64,000 nucleotides of DNA from the NCBI RefSeq assembly GCF_004366035.1, contig NZ_SOEE01000010.1, forward strand, positions 151,306 to 215,305, in the 5' to 3' direction. The first letter of the stretch is position 1. Each line of letters starts with the position of its first letter. This stretch comes from Cytobacillus oceanisediminis. Its GTDB lineage: Bacteria; Bacillota; Bacilli; Bacillales; Cytobacillaceae. A program made the translations under genes and the position numbers. Shown here piece by piece: positions 43,510-52,351 of the stretch. The notes below the pieces were generated by a model, which was not told the origin of the DNA, searched no databases, and worked only from the letters and a program-made list of their open reading frames with translations.

Positions 43510-44595
43510 TTGAAAAAGAAAGCTTATTTAATTGTATTGCTTTGTTTATTGCTTGTCACAGCTGCAGGATGCAGCGGCCAAACAGGAAGCTCTGCAGATG
43601 AAGGATCAGGAAAAAGTGATGAAAAGACACTTGTTTTAGCGGCATATGGAGGAAGCTATGAGCAAAAGATGAAGGAGGAGTTGATCCCAAAGTTTGAGAA
43701 AGAGCATGGCGTAAAGGTGAAATATATTACTGGAAGCTCTGTTGATACCTTATCCAAGCTACAGGCTCAAAAGGATAATCCTCAAATTGATGTAGCTTTC
43801 CTTGATGATGGTCCGCAAGCACAGGCAAAGGCGTTTGGATTGCTGGCGCCAATGGATGAGAGTGTTGTTACGAATCTGGCAAATGTCTATGATATTGCAA
43901 AAGATAAAGATAATGTCGGCGTTGGATTCGGAATCATCTCAACCGGCTTGGCTTATAACAAGGATGTCTTCAAACAGAATGGCTGGGAACCGCCGACATC
44001 CTGGAATGATTTGGCCGATCCGAAGTTTAAAGGAAAACTCGTACTGCCTTCCATTGCCAATACGTATGGAGTTCATTTTCTGCTCATGACTGCGATTGCT
44101 AATGGCGGAGATGAAGAAAACATTGAACCAGGCTTTGAAAAAATGAAGGAAATTGCCAAAAACGCGATCACTTTTGATAAAACAGCTGACGTATCAAATT
44201 ACTTCCTGCAAGGGCAGACAGTTGCAAGTGCATGGGGAAGCAGCCGGGTATTTACCCTTCAGGATAGCGGATTCCCGATTGAATATGTCATTCCCGAAGA
44301 AGGGGCTCCAGCACTAATGGCAACTGTCAGTGTGGTGAAGGACGCTCCAAATGGGGAACTTGCACAGGAATTTGTCAATTTTGTTCTGGATGAAGAAGCT
44401 CAGCTTCTATTTGCCAACTCCTTGTTTGACGGTCCGGTTAATAAGAATGTGAAGCTTGAAGGTGACATCGTCGATAAAGTGGCATATGGGGAAGAGGAGA
44501 TTGCCAAATTGATCAAAGTCGACTGGGAAGCTGTAAATGCAAAACGAGCAGAGTGGACAGAACGGGCCAATAAAGCAATCGAAGTAGCCCATTAA
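43510..44595 (+). CDS. ABC transporter substrate-binding lipoprotein, PotD/spermidine-putrescine type
   Basis: This 361-residue lipoprotein has signal and lipobox (VTAAGC, Cys near residue 21), then a periplasmic-binding fold of the PotD/iron-type (family 1/6) class: TLVLAAYGGSYEQKMKEELIPKFEKE, VDVAFLDDG-like segment and TSWNDLADPKFKGKLVLP. Members bind polyamines, opines or other amines. The start is TTG, since the ATG 5 bases upstream is out of frame; GAGGGGG precedes it. It is the first gene of a long co-directional run. Confidence 0.9.
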   Translation: MKKKAYLIVLLCLLLVTAAGCSGQTGSSADEGSGKSDEKTLVLAAYGGSYEQKMKEELIPKFEKEHGVKVKYITGSSVDTLSKLQAQKDNPQIDVAFLDDGPQAQAKAFGLLAPMDESVVTNLANVYDIAKDKDNVGVGFGIISTGLAYNKDVFKQNGWEPPTSWNDLADPKFKGKLVLPSIANTYGVHFLLMTAIANGGDEENIEPGFEKMKEIAKNAITFDKTADVSNYFLQGQTVASAWGSSRVFTLQDSGFPIEYVIPEEGAPALMATVSVVKDAPNGELAQEFVNFVLDEEAQLLFANSLFDGPVNKNVKLEGDIVDKVAYGEEEIAKLIKVDWEAVNAKRAEWTERANKAIEVAH

Positions 44596-44611
44596 AAGAG
44601 AGGGGAAACGA

Positions 44612-45688
44612 ATGAGTTACTTAAGCCTGGAAAACGTGGTCAAGACCTTTAATAAAACAGAGGTAGTTAAAAAGCTCAGCCTTGACATCCAAAAAGGGGA
44701 ACTGGTCTCCTTTTTGGGGCCTTCGGGCTGCGGAAAAACGACAACACTGAATATGATCGCCGGATTTCTGGAGGTGGATGGCGGGAAGATTGAGGTGGAC
44801 GGCAAACCCGTTCACCTGCTTCCTCCCAATAAAAGAGAAATGGGCATGGTGTTCCAGAATTATGCTTTATTTCCTCACATGACGGTTTTTGATAATGTCG
44901 CCTATGGACTCAAGCTGCGTAAAGTGCCAAAAAATGAAATAAACAAAAGGGTTCTGGAAGCACTGGAAATGGTCCGTTTAGCTGGCTATGAAAAACGCTA
45001 TCCAAAGGAACTATCCGGGGGACAGCAGCAGCGTGTTTCACTGGCGAGGGCATTGGTCATTAAACCGAAGGTGCTTCTCCTTGATGAACCACTGAGCAAT
45101 CTTGATGCAAAGCTGCGCCAGGAAATGCGCGAAGAAATTGTCGATATTCAAAAGCAAGTGGGGATTACAACGATATTTGTCACACATGACCAGGAGGAAG
45201 CATTGGCCATATCGGACCGGATCGCGGTCATGTACGAGGGCCGGATTGAACAGGTAGATGATCCGGCATCCATATATAACCATCCAAAGACTGATTTCGT
45301 ATCTCAGTTCATAGGGGAAGTCAACCACATTCAGGGGAAAGTTCTGGAAACCTATGAAAATAAGAAATGCAAACTGCATTTTTTTGGGAATGAACAGATC
45401 GTTTCAGTTCCATCCGTGAAGAATTCCGAAGTTCACTTTTTCATAAGGCCGGAAAAAATCCAGATCGCCTTAGCCGAATCGAATGAAAGAAATGAGGCTT
45501 TTCAAACCAAGGTGGAAAGGAAAATGTTTCTTGGAGCCAAGACAAGATACATTTTGAAGGTACATGACCGGCATCTTATTGCAGATATTTCCAATACCGT
45601 ATTAAATCCCACCGAAATTAAAGAAGGAAACAGTGTCTACACTTATTGGAACCCTGAAGACCTGCTGCCTTCCAGAATGGCGAGGTGA
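44612..45688 (+). CDS. ABC transporter ATP-binding protein, PotA type
   Basis: This 358-residue ATPase has Walker A (GPSGCGKTT, residues 36-44), the Q-loop (MVFQNYALFPHMT), signature LSGGQQQR, Walker B (VLLLDEPLSNLD) and the H-loop (FVTHDQEEA). A C-terminal TOBE-like domain of about 120 residues follows, as in polyamine-type importers. It energises the two permeases encoded directly downstream. Confidence 0.95.
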   Translation: MSYLSLENVVKTFNKTEVVKKLSLDIQKGELVSFLGPSGCGKTTTLNMIAGFLEVDGGKIEVDGKPVHLLPPNKREMGMVFQNYALFPHMTVFDNVAYGLKLRKVPKNEINKRVLEALEMVRLAGYEKRYPKELSGGQQQRVSLARALVIKPKVLLLDEPLSNLDAKLRQEMREEIVDIQKQVGITTIFVTHDQEEALAISDRIAVMYEGRIEQVDDPASIYNHPKTDFVSQFIGEVNHIQGKVLETYENKKCKLHFFGNEQIVSVPSVKNSEVHFFIRPEKIQIALAESNERNEAFQTKVERKMFLGAKTRYILKVHDRHLIADISNTVLNPTEIKEGNSVYTYWNPEDLLPSRMAR

Positions 45689-45693
45689 CTCAC

Positions 45694-46611
45694 ATGCAAG
45701 CCGGAATCGGAACGGAACATGACTTATTGCTTCAGCAAAAGAAAAAGAATTTGAATAAAAAACGGCTTGATACGTGGCTGCTTTTACTTCCGACGCTGGG
45801 GATCTTCATTTTCTTCTTTCTTCTGCCATTGTTTTTCTTATTTATTACAAGCTTTAAAAATTTTGATGCCAGCACGGGAGTGGGAAATGAGTGGACACTC
45901 CAGAACTATATCAAATTCATGTCAGATCCTTTTTATCTTGGGGTGGTCTGGCGCACTGTGAAAATTGCACTTCTAACAACATTGATTACCATCATGATTT
46001 CTTATCCCGTAGCTTTTCAGATTTCCAGATCAAAAGGAAGAACCAGGAATTATTTAACCCTTCTGGTCCTTTCCCCGCTACTGATCAGCATGGTTATACG
46101 CTGTTACGGCTGGGTGATTCTTTTATCCAACAATGGTGTTGTCAACAATACACTATTAAAGCTGGGCTGGATTGATCAGCCTTTAACCCTCTTATACACC
46201 GAATTGAGTGTGGTCATCGGGATGGTGCATGTTCTTTTCCCGTACATGGTGCTGAGCATCATGGGCTCACTCGAAAAAATAGACCCTTCTGTCATCAGAG
46301 CCTCGCAGAATCTTGGGGCCAGCTCCTTCAGAACTTTCTTTTCCATTTTGCTACCGTTAACCTTGCCAGGTGTTTTCGCCGGATCGGTTATGGTGTTCAG
46401 CTTAAGCGTCAGCTCATTTGTTACACCGGCCATTCTTGGCGGTCCGCAGGTGAAGGTTATGTCCTATTTAACGTATGAACAGGTAGCTGTCATGCTGAAT
46501 TGGCCGTATGGAGGCGCAATTGGCTTCCTCCTTATCCTGATTGCCACCATTACAATCATCGCATACAGCAAAATCCTTGCCAGATCTGAGAAGGGAGTGG
46601 CCATACAATGA
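45694..46611 (+). CDS. ABC transporter permease, PotB type
   Basis: This protein of about 305 residues has six membrane helices and the EAA loop (IRASQNLGASSFRTFFSILLPL) that contacts the ATPase. ATG 45694 is preferred over the GTG at 45685, which lies inside the ribosome site CGAGGTG. The stop overlaps the next permease start by 4 bases. Confidence 0.92.
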   Translation: MQAGIGTEHDLLLQQKKKNLNKKRLDTWLLLLPTLGIFIFFFLLPLFFLFITSFKNFDASTGVGNEWTLQNYIKFMSDPFYLGVVWRTVKIALLTTLITIMISYPVAFQISRSKGRTRNYLTLLVLSPLLISMVIRCYGWVILLSNNGVVNNTLLKLGWIDQPLTLLYTELSVVIGMVHVLFPYMVLSIMGSLEKIDPSVIRASQNLGASSFRTFFSILLPLTLPGVFAGSVMVFSLSVSSFVTPAILGGPQVKVMSYLTYEQVAVMLNWPYGGAIGFLLILIATITIIAYSKILARSEKGVAIQ

Positions 46612-47408
46612 GCAGGAAGCTGTCCAAGTATTTCTTTAACTTTGTCTGTTTACTGGTTTATATTTTCCTGCTGGCGCCAATCGTGGTTATATTGCTTTCT
46701 TCCTTAACAACTACCGAATACATTGTATTCCCGCCAGAAGGCCTTACCCTCAGATGGTACACAGAATTAATAGAACATCCGGAATTTATGCAGTCCTTTA
46801 CACTGAGCATTATTGTGGCGTTCGGAACAGCCATTATTTCCACTGCCATTGGCACATTGGCTTCACTTGCGGTCGTCCGGCGCCAATTTAAAGGGAAGAC
46901 AGCGATTGTTCAATTAGTAGGTTCGCCTCTGTTGATTCCATCTGTTGTATTTGGTGTCGCTCTCTTGCAGTTTTACTCCTGGATTGGCTTAGCTGCGAGC
47001 CCGCTTGCATTGATTTTAGGTCACATCATCTTAACGGTTCCATTTGTGATGCGTCTGGTTGTTGCCAGCTTAGTAGGTTTTGACCGTTCCATCGAACAAG
47101 CTGCCCTGAACCTTGGTGCAGGACCGATGAAAGTTTTCTTTCAAATTACTCTGCCGATTATTAAATCAGGCGTTATAGCAGGCGCCATTTTCGCCTTTAT
47201 TACTTCATTTGATGATTTAACAGTTGCCTTATTCATTGTCAGTACCGACGTTGTGACACTGCCAGTGCGAATTTACACATATATGCAATATCAATATGAT
47301 CCGATTATTACATCCGTATCAAGCATCATGATTCTTTTCACTGTTGTATTAATGCTTGTAATTGAAAGAGTGCTTGGTGTAGGAAAAGTGTTTTCCTCGA
47401 AAAATTAG
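46608..47408 (+). CDS. ABC transporter permease, PotC type
   Basis: This 266-residue permease has six membrane helices and the EAA loop (IEQAALNLGAGPMKVFFQITLP). It starts within the stop of the upstream permease (ATGA), so the two subunits are translationally coupled. With the ATPase and the binding lipoprotein it completes an importer. The 2Fe-2S protein gene starts 16 bases later. Confidence 0.93.
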   Translation: MSRKLSKYFFNFVCLLVYIFLLAPIVVILLSSLTTTEYIVFPPEGLTLRWYTELIEHPEFMQSFTLSIIVAFGTAIISTAIGTLASLAVVRRQFKGKTAIVQLVGSPLLIPSVVFGVALLQFYSWIGLAASPLALILGHIILTVPFVMRLVVASLVGFDRSIEQAALNLGAGPMKVFFQITLPIIKSGVIAGAIFAFITSFDDLTVALFIVSTDVVTLPVRIYTYMQYQYDPIITSVSSIMILFTVVLMLVIERVLGVGKVFSSKN

Positions 47409-47423
47409 ATAGGAGAGGTCTTT

Positions 47424-47747
47424 ATGCACATTGAGAAACATCCCGTTCTAGGCAGGCAGCTTCTCAAGCCTGTAACCATTTATTTCAATGATCAGCCATA
47501 TCAGGCCTATTCGCAGCAATCAGTCGCTGCCGCCTTAATGGCAAATGGTATTAAGAAATTGGGTGTCAGCCGAAAGCTGGTCCAATCCAGAGGATTATTC
47601 TGCTCGCGCGGGAGATGCTGCAGCTGCTATATGACGATTGACGGTGAGGATCATGTACGGAGCTGTATGACAGTGGTTAAAGATGGCATGCGAATATACC
47701 CGAATATGGAAGATCCCGAGGTAAGGAGGGAGATTGATGAAGACTGA
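47424..47747 (+). CDS. 2Fe-2S ferredoxin-like subunit (HcnA / Fer2_4 type)
   Basis: This 107-residue protein matches the small iron-sulfur subunit of multi-part amine dehydrogenases (HcnA, sarcosine-oxidase-alpha N-terminal, D-hydroxyproline dehydrogenase gamma type, Fer2_4). The cluster ligands are in GLFCSRGRCCSCYMTIDG and VRSCMT. It should carry electrons from the flavin subunits encoded next. AGGAGAGG precedes the ATG. Confidence 0.88.
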   Translation: MHIEKHPVLGRQLLKPVTIYFNDQPYQAYSQQSVAAALMANGIKKLGVSRKLVQSRGLFCSRGRCCSCYMTIDGEDHVRSCMTVVKDGMRIYPNMEDPEVRREIDED

Positions 47748-48816
47748 TGTACTTATTATCGGAGGTGGTCCTGCAGGTCTATCAGCAGCAATTGAGACGG
47801 CATCAAGGGGACTGGATGTAACAATTGTTGATGAAGCTTCTCAACTTGGCGGGCAGCTAAACCAGCAGACTCAAACGCTGCGTCCGCTTCCTTCTGTATA
47901 TGAACCCATGCGTGGCTTTGAATTGGCATATAAGCTAATTGAGCAGATTAAGGGTTTAAGTGTAAAGCCGCTCCTGAATCACCGTGTGGTTGGATTTTAC
48001 GCTGATGGTAGTGCCGGAATTACCGATGAAGAAAATGTATTCCCGGTAAAAGCAAAAAAGATTATTGTGGCTTCCGGAGCGGCTGAAAAGGCCGTCGCTT
48101 TTCCAAAATGGACAATGCCGGGGATTATGACAATCGGTGCTGCACAGACATTGATCAATCGTGATTTTGTGATGGCTGGGAGAGAAGCTGTTATTGTGGG
48201 CTCCAGTGATTTTGCCATGGAAACGGCAATGCAGCTGATGGCTGTGGGCACTCGGGTGAAAGCAATCATAGAAAAACAAAGTGAAGTTTCAGCAATAGAC
48301 CAGGAAAAAGTGAGTGAACTATCAAGGAATGGAATTCCTTTTTATTTTAATAGTTTTATAAAAGAAGTAAGAGGAAATGGGCAGGTGGAACAAATTGATA
48401 TTGAACTGCCTGATGAAGTCATTACCCTGAATGTGGACCTCGTTTGCATGGATGGAGGCAGGATGCCCATACTGGATGTTTTTTACCAGCTGGGCTGTTC
48501 CTTTGGCTTCCAAGAGGAGCTGGGCGGCTGGGTCCCGCAATATAGTAATACATTCCAAACCGACAGGGAGGATGTATTTATAGCTGGGAATGCGGCAGGC
48601 ATCAGCACTCAGGGGCCGTTGCTTCTGACAGGAATGATTGCCGGCATTAGTGTAAGTGAAGAATTGCAGGCAATCCGCTCGGCAGAGGCAAATGAGATGA
48701 GGGAGACACTTTGGAAAGAACTCGGATTATTGGAGTACAAAGAAGTGTACAGCGGAAGAGTCAAGCATCTCGAGAACTTTACAAGCCCAATACTGAAAGA
48801 TCAATTTATCTCCTAG
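47737..48816 (+). CDS. FAD/NAD(P)-binding oxidoreductase subunit (HcnB / opine oxidase subunit A type)
   Basis: This 359-residue flavoprotein has the FAD motif GGGPAGLSAAIETASRGLDVTI at the N-terminus, a second dinucleotide motif (VIVGSSDFAMETAMQL) and the C-terminal FIAGNAAGI motif, as in HcnB, OoxA and D-hydroxyproline dehydrogenase alpha. In those enzymes a BFD-type 2Fe-2S domain follows, here encoded as a separate protein. ATG 47737 is chosen for its spacing from AAGGAGGG. It overlaps the 2Fe-2S gene. Confidence 0.9.
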   Translation: MKTDVLIIGGGPAGLSAAIETASRGLDVTIVDEASQLGGQLNQQTQTLRPLPSVYEPMRGFELAYKLIEQIKGLSVKPLLNHRVVGFYADGSAGITDEENVFPVKAKKIIVASGAAEKAVAFPKWTMPGIMTIGAAQTLINRDFVMAGREAVIVGSSDFAMETAMQLMAVGTRVKAIIEKQSEVSAIDQEKVSELSRNGIPFYFNSFIKEVRGNGQVEQIDIELPDEVITLNVDLVCMDGGRMPILDVFYQLGCSFGFQEELGGWVPQYSNTFQTDREDVFIAGNAAGISTQGPLLLTGMIAGISVSEELQAIRSAEANEMRETLWKELGLLEYKEVYSGRVKHLENFTSPILKDQFIS

Positions 48817-48845
48817 ATAGGAAAAGAGAGAAGAAGGTGAATTAG

Positions 48846-49175
48846 TTGGATAAAACGACGATCATCTGCAGATGTGAAGAAATCAGCTGTGAAGAAGTGG
48901 AAGAGGTTATCAGCAATGGAGGAAGGACATTTGATGATGTTAAGAGGATTACCCGCTGCGGAATGGGTCCTTGCCAGGCTAAAATCTGCACCAGCATGGT
49001 GGCAGAAATTATTCACCAGCAGACTGGGCTGTCACTTTCAGAGATTCCGCTGCCGAGGATGAGGATGCCGCTATCTCCCATTAAGCTTGAAACACTGGCA
49101 ACGAACAGTACATCCTTTAGTGCGGTCAAGTCTGTCCTTGATGATGTGGAAATTGAAGAAGGGAAGGTGAGGTAA
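48846..49175 (+). CDS. BFD-like 2Fe-2S domain protein
   Basis: This 109-residue protein has the BFD/NirB-type Fe-S motif: IICRCEEI near the N-terminus and TRCGMGPCQAKIC about 30 residues later. In related enzymes this domain is fused to the C-terminus of the HcnB/OoxA subunit. Here it stands alone, with its own TTG start behind GAAGGTG, and is probably part of the same complex. The last 40 residues (PLPRMRMPLSPIKLETL) resemble the tail that follows BFD in the fused forms. Confidence 0.88.
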   Translation: MDKTTIICRCEEISCEEVEEVISNGGRTFDDVKRITRCGMGPCQAKICTSMVAEIIHQQTGLSLSEIPLPRMRMPLSPIKLETLATNSTSFSAVKSVLDDVEIEEGKVR

Positions 49176-50249
49176 TTGGAAACAAACTATGAAACAATTG
49201 TTATTGGAGGAGGTGTAGTGGGCAGCGGAATTGCTTACCACCTTTCTGAGCGATACAAAGAAGGCGTGCTTGTGCTTGATAAAAAATACCCCATGTCAGG
49301 CACCTCCGGATCCACCCAGGCCTGGGTATGGGTACATAATAAAACTCCTTCCTGGTATGCGGAATTTAGTATGTACAGTGCGGAACTCTATCCTTATCTG
49401 TCTAAAAAGATCGGGGACGTAGAATACAAACGTACAGGGGGGCTATCACCATTTTTCAATGAAAGTGATCGTGAAAAGGCAGAGAAACTCGCGGAATCTT
49501 ATCGAAAAATTGGCATCAAAATCAAAGTCTTATCCAGGGAAGAAGTTCTCGAAAAAGAGCCCTATATGAATCCAGAAGTAGCCGGGGCTACCTACAGCTC
49601 CATTGATGGCAATGTCAATCCATTCCGCCTCATTGATATGTATATGAGAGCAGCTAAAAGAAATGGCGTCCGCTATTCTACTTATAATAAGGTAACTGAG
49701 ATTAAAAAGCACGATGGAAAATATGCAGTTGTATCAGATAATGGGGCGTTTGAATGTAAAAACCTTATTCTTGCTGGCGGAACCTGGTCAAGAGAAATCG
49801 GTGACATGCTTGGAGTTAAGATTCCTGTTAATCAATTAAGAGGGCAGATCCTAGTGTCTGAACCATTAAAGCCTTTCTTAAATTTTACAATAAGCGGATT
49901 AAGGCAGGCTAACAATGGTGAAGTACTGATGGGTTATTCAATGGAAGAAGCTGGCTTTAATCGGGCTACAACGCTTGATGTGATTCAGGAAACAGCCAAT
50001 ATGGCAGTCCAATATGTACCCGGATTAAGAAAAGCCAAAATTGTCCGTGCTTTTTCCGGAATCCGGGCCATGCCTGAGGATGGTTTTCCGATTCTTGGTA
50101 AAGTGCCAGGCCATGAAAACCTTTATGTAGCCGCCACCCATAGTGGAGTTACACTATCTCCTTTAATTGGTACCCTTATAACGGAGTTAATCATGGATGG
50201 GGAAACTTCGATTCCGATCGACAGGTATTCTTTAAGCAGGTTTGGCTAG
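49176..50249 (+). CDS. FAD-dependent oxidoreductase, DAO family (HcnC / opine oxidase subunit B type)
   Basis: This 357-residue flavoenzyme has the FAD motif IGGGVVGSGIAYHLSERY, the family TSGSTQAWVW segment and the C-terminal HSGVTLSPLIGTL. It is the amine-oxidising catalytic subunit in HcnC, OoxB and D-hydroxyproline dehydrogenase beta type complexes. The substrate is probably a secondary amine or imino acid. The TTG start abuts the BFD gene, preceded by GAAGGTGAGG. Confidence 0.9.
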   Translation: METNYETIVIGGGVVGSGIAYHLSERYKEGVLVLDKKYPMSGTSGSTQAWVWVHNKTPSWYAEFSMYSAELYPYLSKKIGDVEYKRTGGLSPFFNESDREKAEKLAESYRKIGIKIKVLSREEVLEKEPYMNPEVAGATYSSIDGNVNPFRLIDMYMRAAKRNGVRYSTYNKVTEIKKHDGKYAVVSDNGAFECKNLILAGGTWSREIGDMLGVKIPVNQLRGQILVSEPLKPFLNFTISGLRQANNGEVLMGYSMEEAGFNRATTLDVIQETANMAVQYVPGLRKAKIVRAFSGIRAMPEDGFPILGKVPGHENLYVAATHSGVTLSPLIGTLITELIMDGETSIPIDRYSLSRFG

Positions 50250-50262
50250 AGTGAATCATATT

Positions 50263-50282
50263 AAGTTATAATATTATAACTT
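50263..50282 (+). promoter_or_regulatory. Third GntR-type palindrome, perfect 20-bp
   Basis: AAGTTATAATATTATAACTT is a perfect 20-base palindrome and shares AGTTATAATATTATA with the two upstream sites. It lies 54 bases before the DUF1904 gene, inside the cluster, suggesting an internal promoter under the same regulator. Confidence 0.7.
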
Positions 50283-50335
50283 TTTTAAAAGGTAGTCAGG
50301 AAAAATATTATGTAAACAAAATTGGAGGAAATAAG

Positions 50336-50668
50336 ATGCCGCATTTGTTTATAAGGGGAATATCAGTGGATCAGACTAAGGAAATCAGTACACAGCTGGT
50401 TAAAGACCTGGCTTGGCTTTGTGACTGCGGAGAAGATAACTTCACATTGGAAGTTTTGAATTCAACTTTTGTGTTTGATAAAAAAGAGGTTTCAGCATAT
50501 CCATTTATAGAAGTAAAGTGGTTTGACAGGGGCAAAGCAGTTCAAAACCAATTTGCCGGGATTGTTTCGAACCATGTTCAGTCGCTTGGGGTGCCGGAGA
50601 TAGAAGTCGCATTTTTAGCTTTTTTAGAGGCGGATTATTATTTGAATGGGAAGAGTTTTGCGGATTAA
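50336..50668 (+). CDS. DUF1904-family, tautomerase-like protein
   Basis: This 110-residue protein matches DUF1904, which has a tautomerase/MIF-like fold. Pro-2 directly follows the initiator Met (MPHLFIRGISVDQTKEIS), and an N-terminal Pro is the catalytic base in tautomerases. Other conserved segments are NFTLEVLNSTFVF and YPFIEVKWFDRGKAVQ. TGGAGG precedes the ATG. Its position behind a GntR-type palindrome and between two amine oxidase genes suggests it handles an enamine, imine or keto-enol product. That is a hypothesis. Confidence 0.85.
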   Translation: MPHLFIRGISVDQTKEISTQLVKDLAWLCDCGEDNFTLEVLNSTFVFDKKEVSAYPFIEVKWFDRGKAVQNQFAGIVSNHVQSLGVPEIEVAFLAFLEADYYLNGKSFAD

Positions 50669-50685
50669 AAGGGGGGAGTTCAATC

Positions 50686-51813
50686 ATGAAAATAGCAGTC
50701 ATAGGCTCAGGAATTGCAGGTTCAAGTGCAGCCTATCACCTCTCAAGAGAAGGTGCAGAGGTAGTCATTATTGATAAGGCACATCAGGGGCAGGCAACGG
50801 CAGCAGGCGCAGGAATCATTTGCCCGTGGATTTCCAGAGTAAATCACAAAGACTGGTACACCATTGCAAAACGAGGCGCTCTTTACTATCCATCTTTAAT
50901 AGCGAACCTTAAACAAGATGGAGAAGAGGATTTTGGATATAGAATGGTAGGAGCTCTGGCAGTCAGCAGCAGTTCTGATGAGCTGGATGCGATCGAGCAA
51001 AGTGTTCGGCAAAAAAGAGCTGAAACCCCTGAGGTTGGGGAGATTACGAGATTATCAGCAGTGGAAGCCCGGGAACTTTATCCTCCGCTCCGCGAGGATC
51101 TGCAGGCTGTCCATGTTACAGGTGGAGCCAGGCTGGATGGAAGGCTGTTAAGAGACGCTATGCTAAATGGTGCAAAAAAACATGGTGCAGCAATAATTGA
51201 AGGTGAAGGTGACCTTGTATTTCAAAATAATAAGGTTACAGGAGTAAAAGTGAACGGGGAGGTCATTGCGGCCGATGCAGTTATCGTTACAGCCGGTGCC
51301 TGGGCTAAAGACTTACTTGCCCCGTTAGGCATTGATCTGAAAATCGAGCCGCAGCGCGGGCAAATTGCCCATCTGGAAATCGACAGTATGGACACCTCCA
51401 GTTGGCCGGTTGTACTTCCGCAAAGCTCTCACTATCTAGTGGCTTTCGACCATTCCAAAGTAGTAGTTGGAGCTACCAGGGAAACGGGCTCCGGGTTTGA
51501 CTATAGACTAACGGCGGCAGGTGTGAAAGAAGTGCTGGATGAGGCATTAGCGGTGGCACCTGGATTAGCTGAAAGCACGCTAAAAGAAGTAAGGATTGGC
51601 TTCCGTCCGGCTGGACCTGATATTTTGCCGCTGCTGGGTACGGTTCCTGCTGCAGAGGGGCTGGTTATCGCAACAGGATTAGGAGCATCAGGGCTTACGA
51701 TGGGACCTTACGTGGGTACATTGGCTGCAGATCTTGCTTTGAAAAGAGAGATGGAAATAGATCTATCACCTTATGATCCATTAAGAAAAGGCTTGGAAGC
51801 AGAAATAAAATGA
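50686..51813 (+). CDS. FAD-dependent oxidoreductase, DadA/glycine oxidase-like
   Basis: This 375-residue DAO-family flavoenzyme has the FAD motif VIGSGIAGSSAAYHLSREGAEVV, GQATAAGAGIICPW and the C-terminal IATGLGASGLTMGPYVGTL. It resembles DadA (D-amino acid dehydrogenase) and glycine oxidase, and is distinct from the HcnC-type enzyme at 49176. AAAGGGGGGAG precedes the ATG. As the last gene of the cluster it may oxidise a D-amino or imino acid formed from the first oxidation. Confidence 0.9.
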   Translation: MKIAVIGSGIAGSSAAYHLSREGAEVVIIDKAHQGQATAAGAGIICPWISRVNHKDWYTIAKRGALYYPSLIANLKQDGEEDFGYRMVGALAVSSSSDELDAIEQSVRQKRAETPEVGEITRLSAVEARELYPPLREDLQAVHVTGGARLDGRLLRDAMLNGAKKHGAAIIEGEGDLVFQNNKVTGVKVNGEVIAADAVIVTAGAWAKDLLAPLGIDLKIEPQRGQIAHLEIDSMDTSSWPVVLPQSSHYLVAFDHSKVVVGATRETGSGFDYRLTAAGVKEVLDEALAVAPGLAESTLKEVRIGFRPAGPDILPLLGTVPAAEGLVIATGLGASGLTMGPYVGTLAADLALKREMEIDLSPYDPLRKGLEAEIK

Positions 51814-51836
51814 AACTAAGAGTTAGGTAAAAAGGA

Positions 51837-51868
51837 GCTGCCATACTGTTTTAATGGCAGCTTAATTG
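51837..51868. terminator. Intrinsic terminator at the end of the GntR locus
   Basis: AGCTGCCAT and ATGGCAGCT pair over 9 bases around ACTGTTTTA, followed by TAATTGTTTTT. It lies between convergent genes. Confidence 0.82.
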
Positions 51869-51874
51869 TTTTTC

Positions 51875-52012
51875 CTACTCCTTCAATCGATCCGGCAATC
51901 CCTGAATGGAAGACACCACAACATCAAGTTTCGCTTCGATCCGGTTCAGCAGAAAAAACGTGACAACGATTGGGAAGCCGAGTTCGCTGATCAATGTAAC
52001 CATCTGTTCCAT
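51875..52012 (-). CDS. YvrJ-family small membrane protein
   Basis: This 45-residue protein matches the YvrJ family: one membrane helix (LISELGFPIVVTFFLLNRIEAKLD) with a short amphipathic tail. ATG 52012 follows AAAGGAG; longer in-frame starts do not have a site. It lies with DUF2922, DUF1659 and a sigma factor, an arrangement common in Bacillaceae. The function is unknown. Confidence 0.82.
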   Translation of the reverse strand: MEQMVTLISELGFPIVVTFFLLNRIEAKLDVVVSSIQGLPDRLKE

Positions 52013-52090
52013 ACCAGTTGCTCCTTTCTCATGAATTACCTTTACCTGCATTAAAAATGGCCGGGTTTCAAAGAATCCGGCCACTGCACC

Positions 52091-52309
52091 TTACATTAAT
52101 TCATAATCAGTTACATTACGCTCAACCAGCCGGACACTATCCGCTGTAATCAAGTCACCGCCATTGCCGATAAAAGCATTGGCAGCAATGATTTGTTCCA
52201 TAGCTGCTTTCACAGCTTCAGGATCAATCGGCTCGATGGGGTTATCGACGGATAATTTCGTTGGCTTGCCCAGTTCGGACAAAAAAGTCATCTCTAATGA
52301 TTTAGCCAT
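52091..52309 (-). CDS. DUF2922-family protein
   Basis: This 72-residue protein matches DUF2922 (SLEMTFLSELGKPTKLSVDNP, then ADSVRLVERNVTDYELM). The ribosome site AAGGAGGGA is strong. It sits between YvrJ and DUF1659 and is presumably expressed with them. The function is unknown. Confidence 0.85.
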   Translation of the reverse strand: MAKSLEMTFLSELGKPTKLSVDNPIEPIDPEAVKAAMEQIIAANAFIGNGGDLITADSVRLVERNVTDYELM

Positions 52310-52351
52310 TTTAATTCCCTCCTTAAAATTTTAGTTTTTTAATAGAATGAA

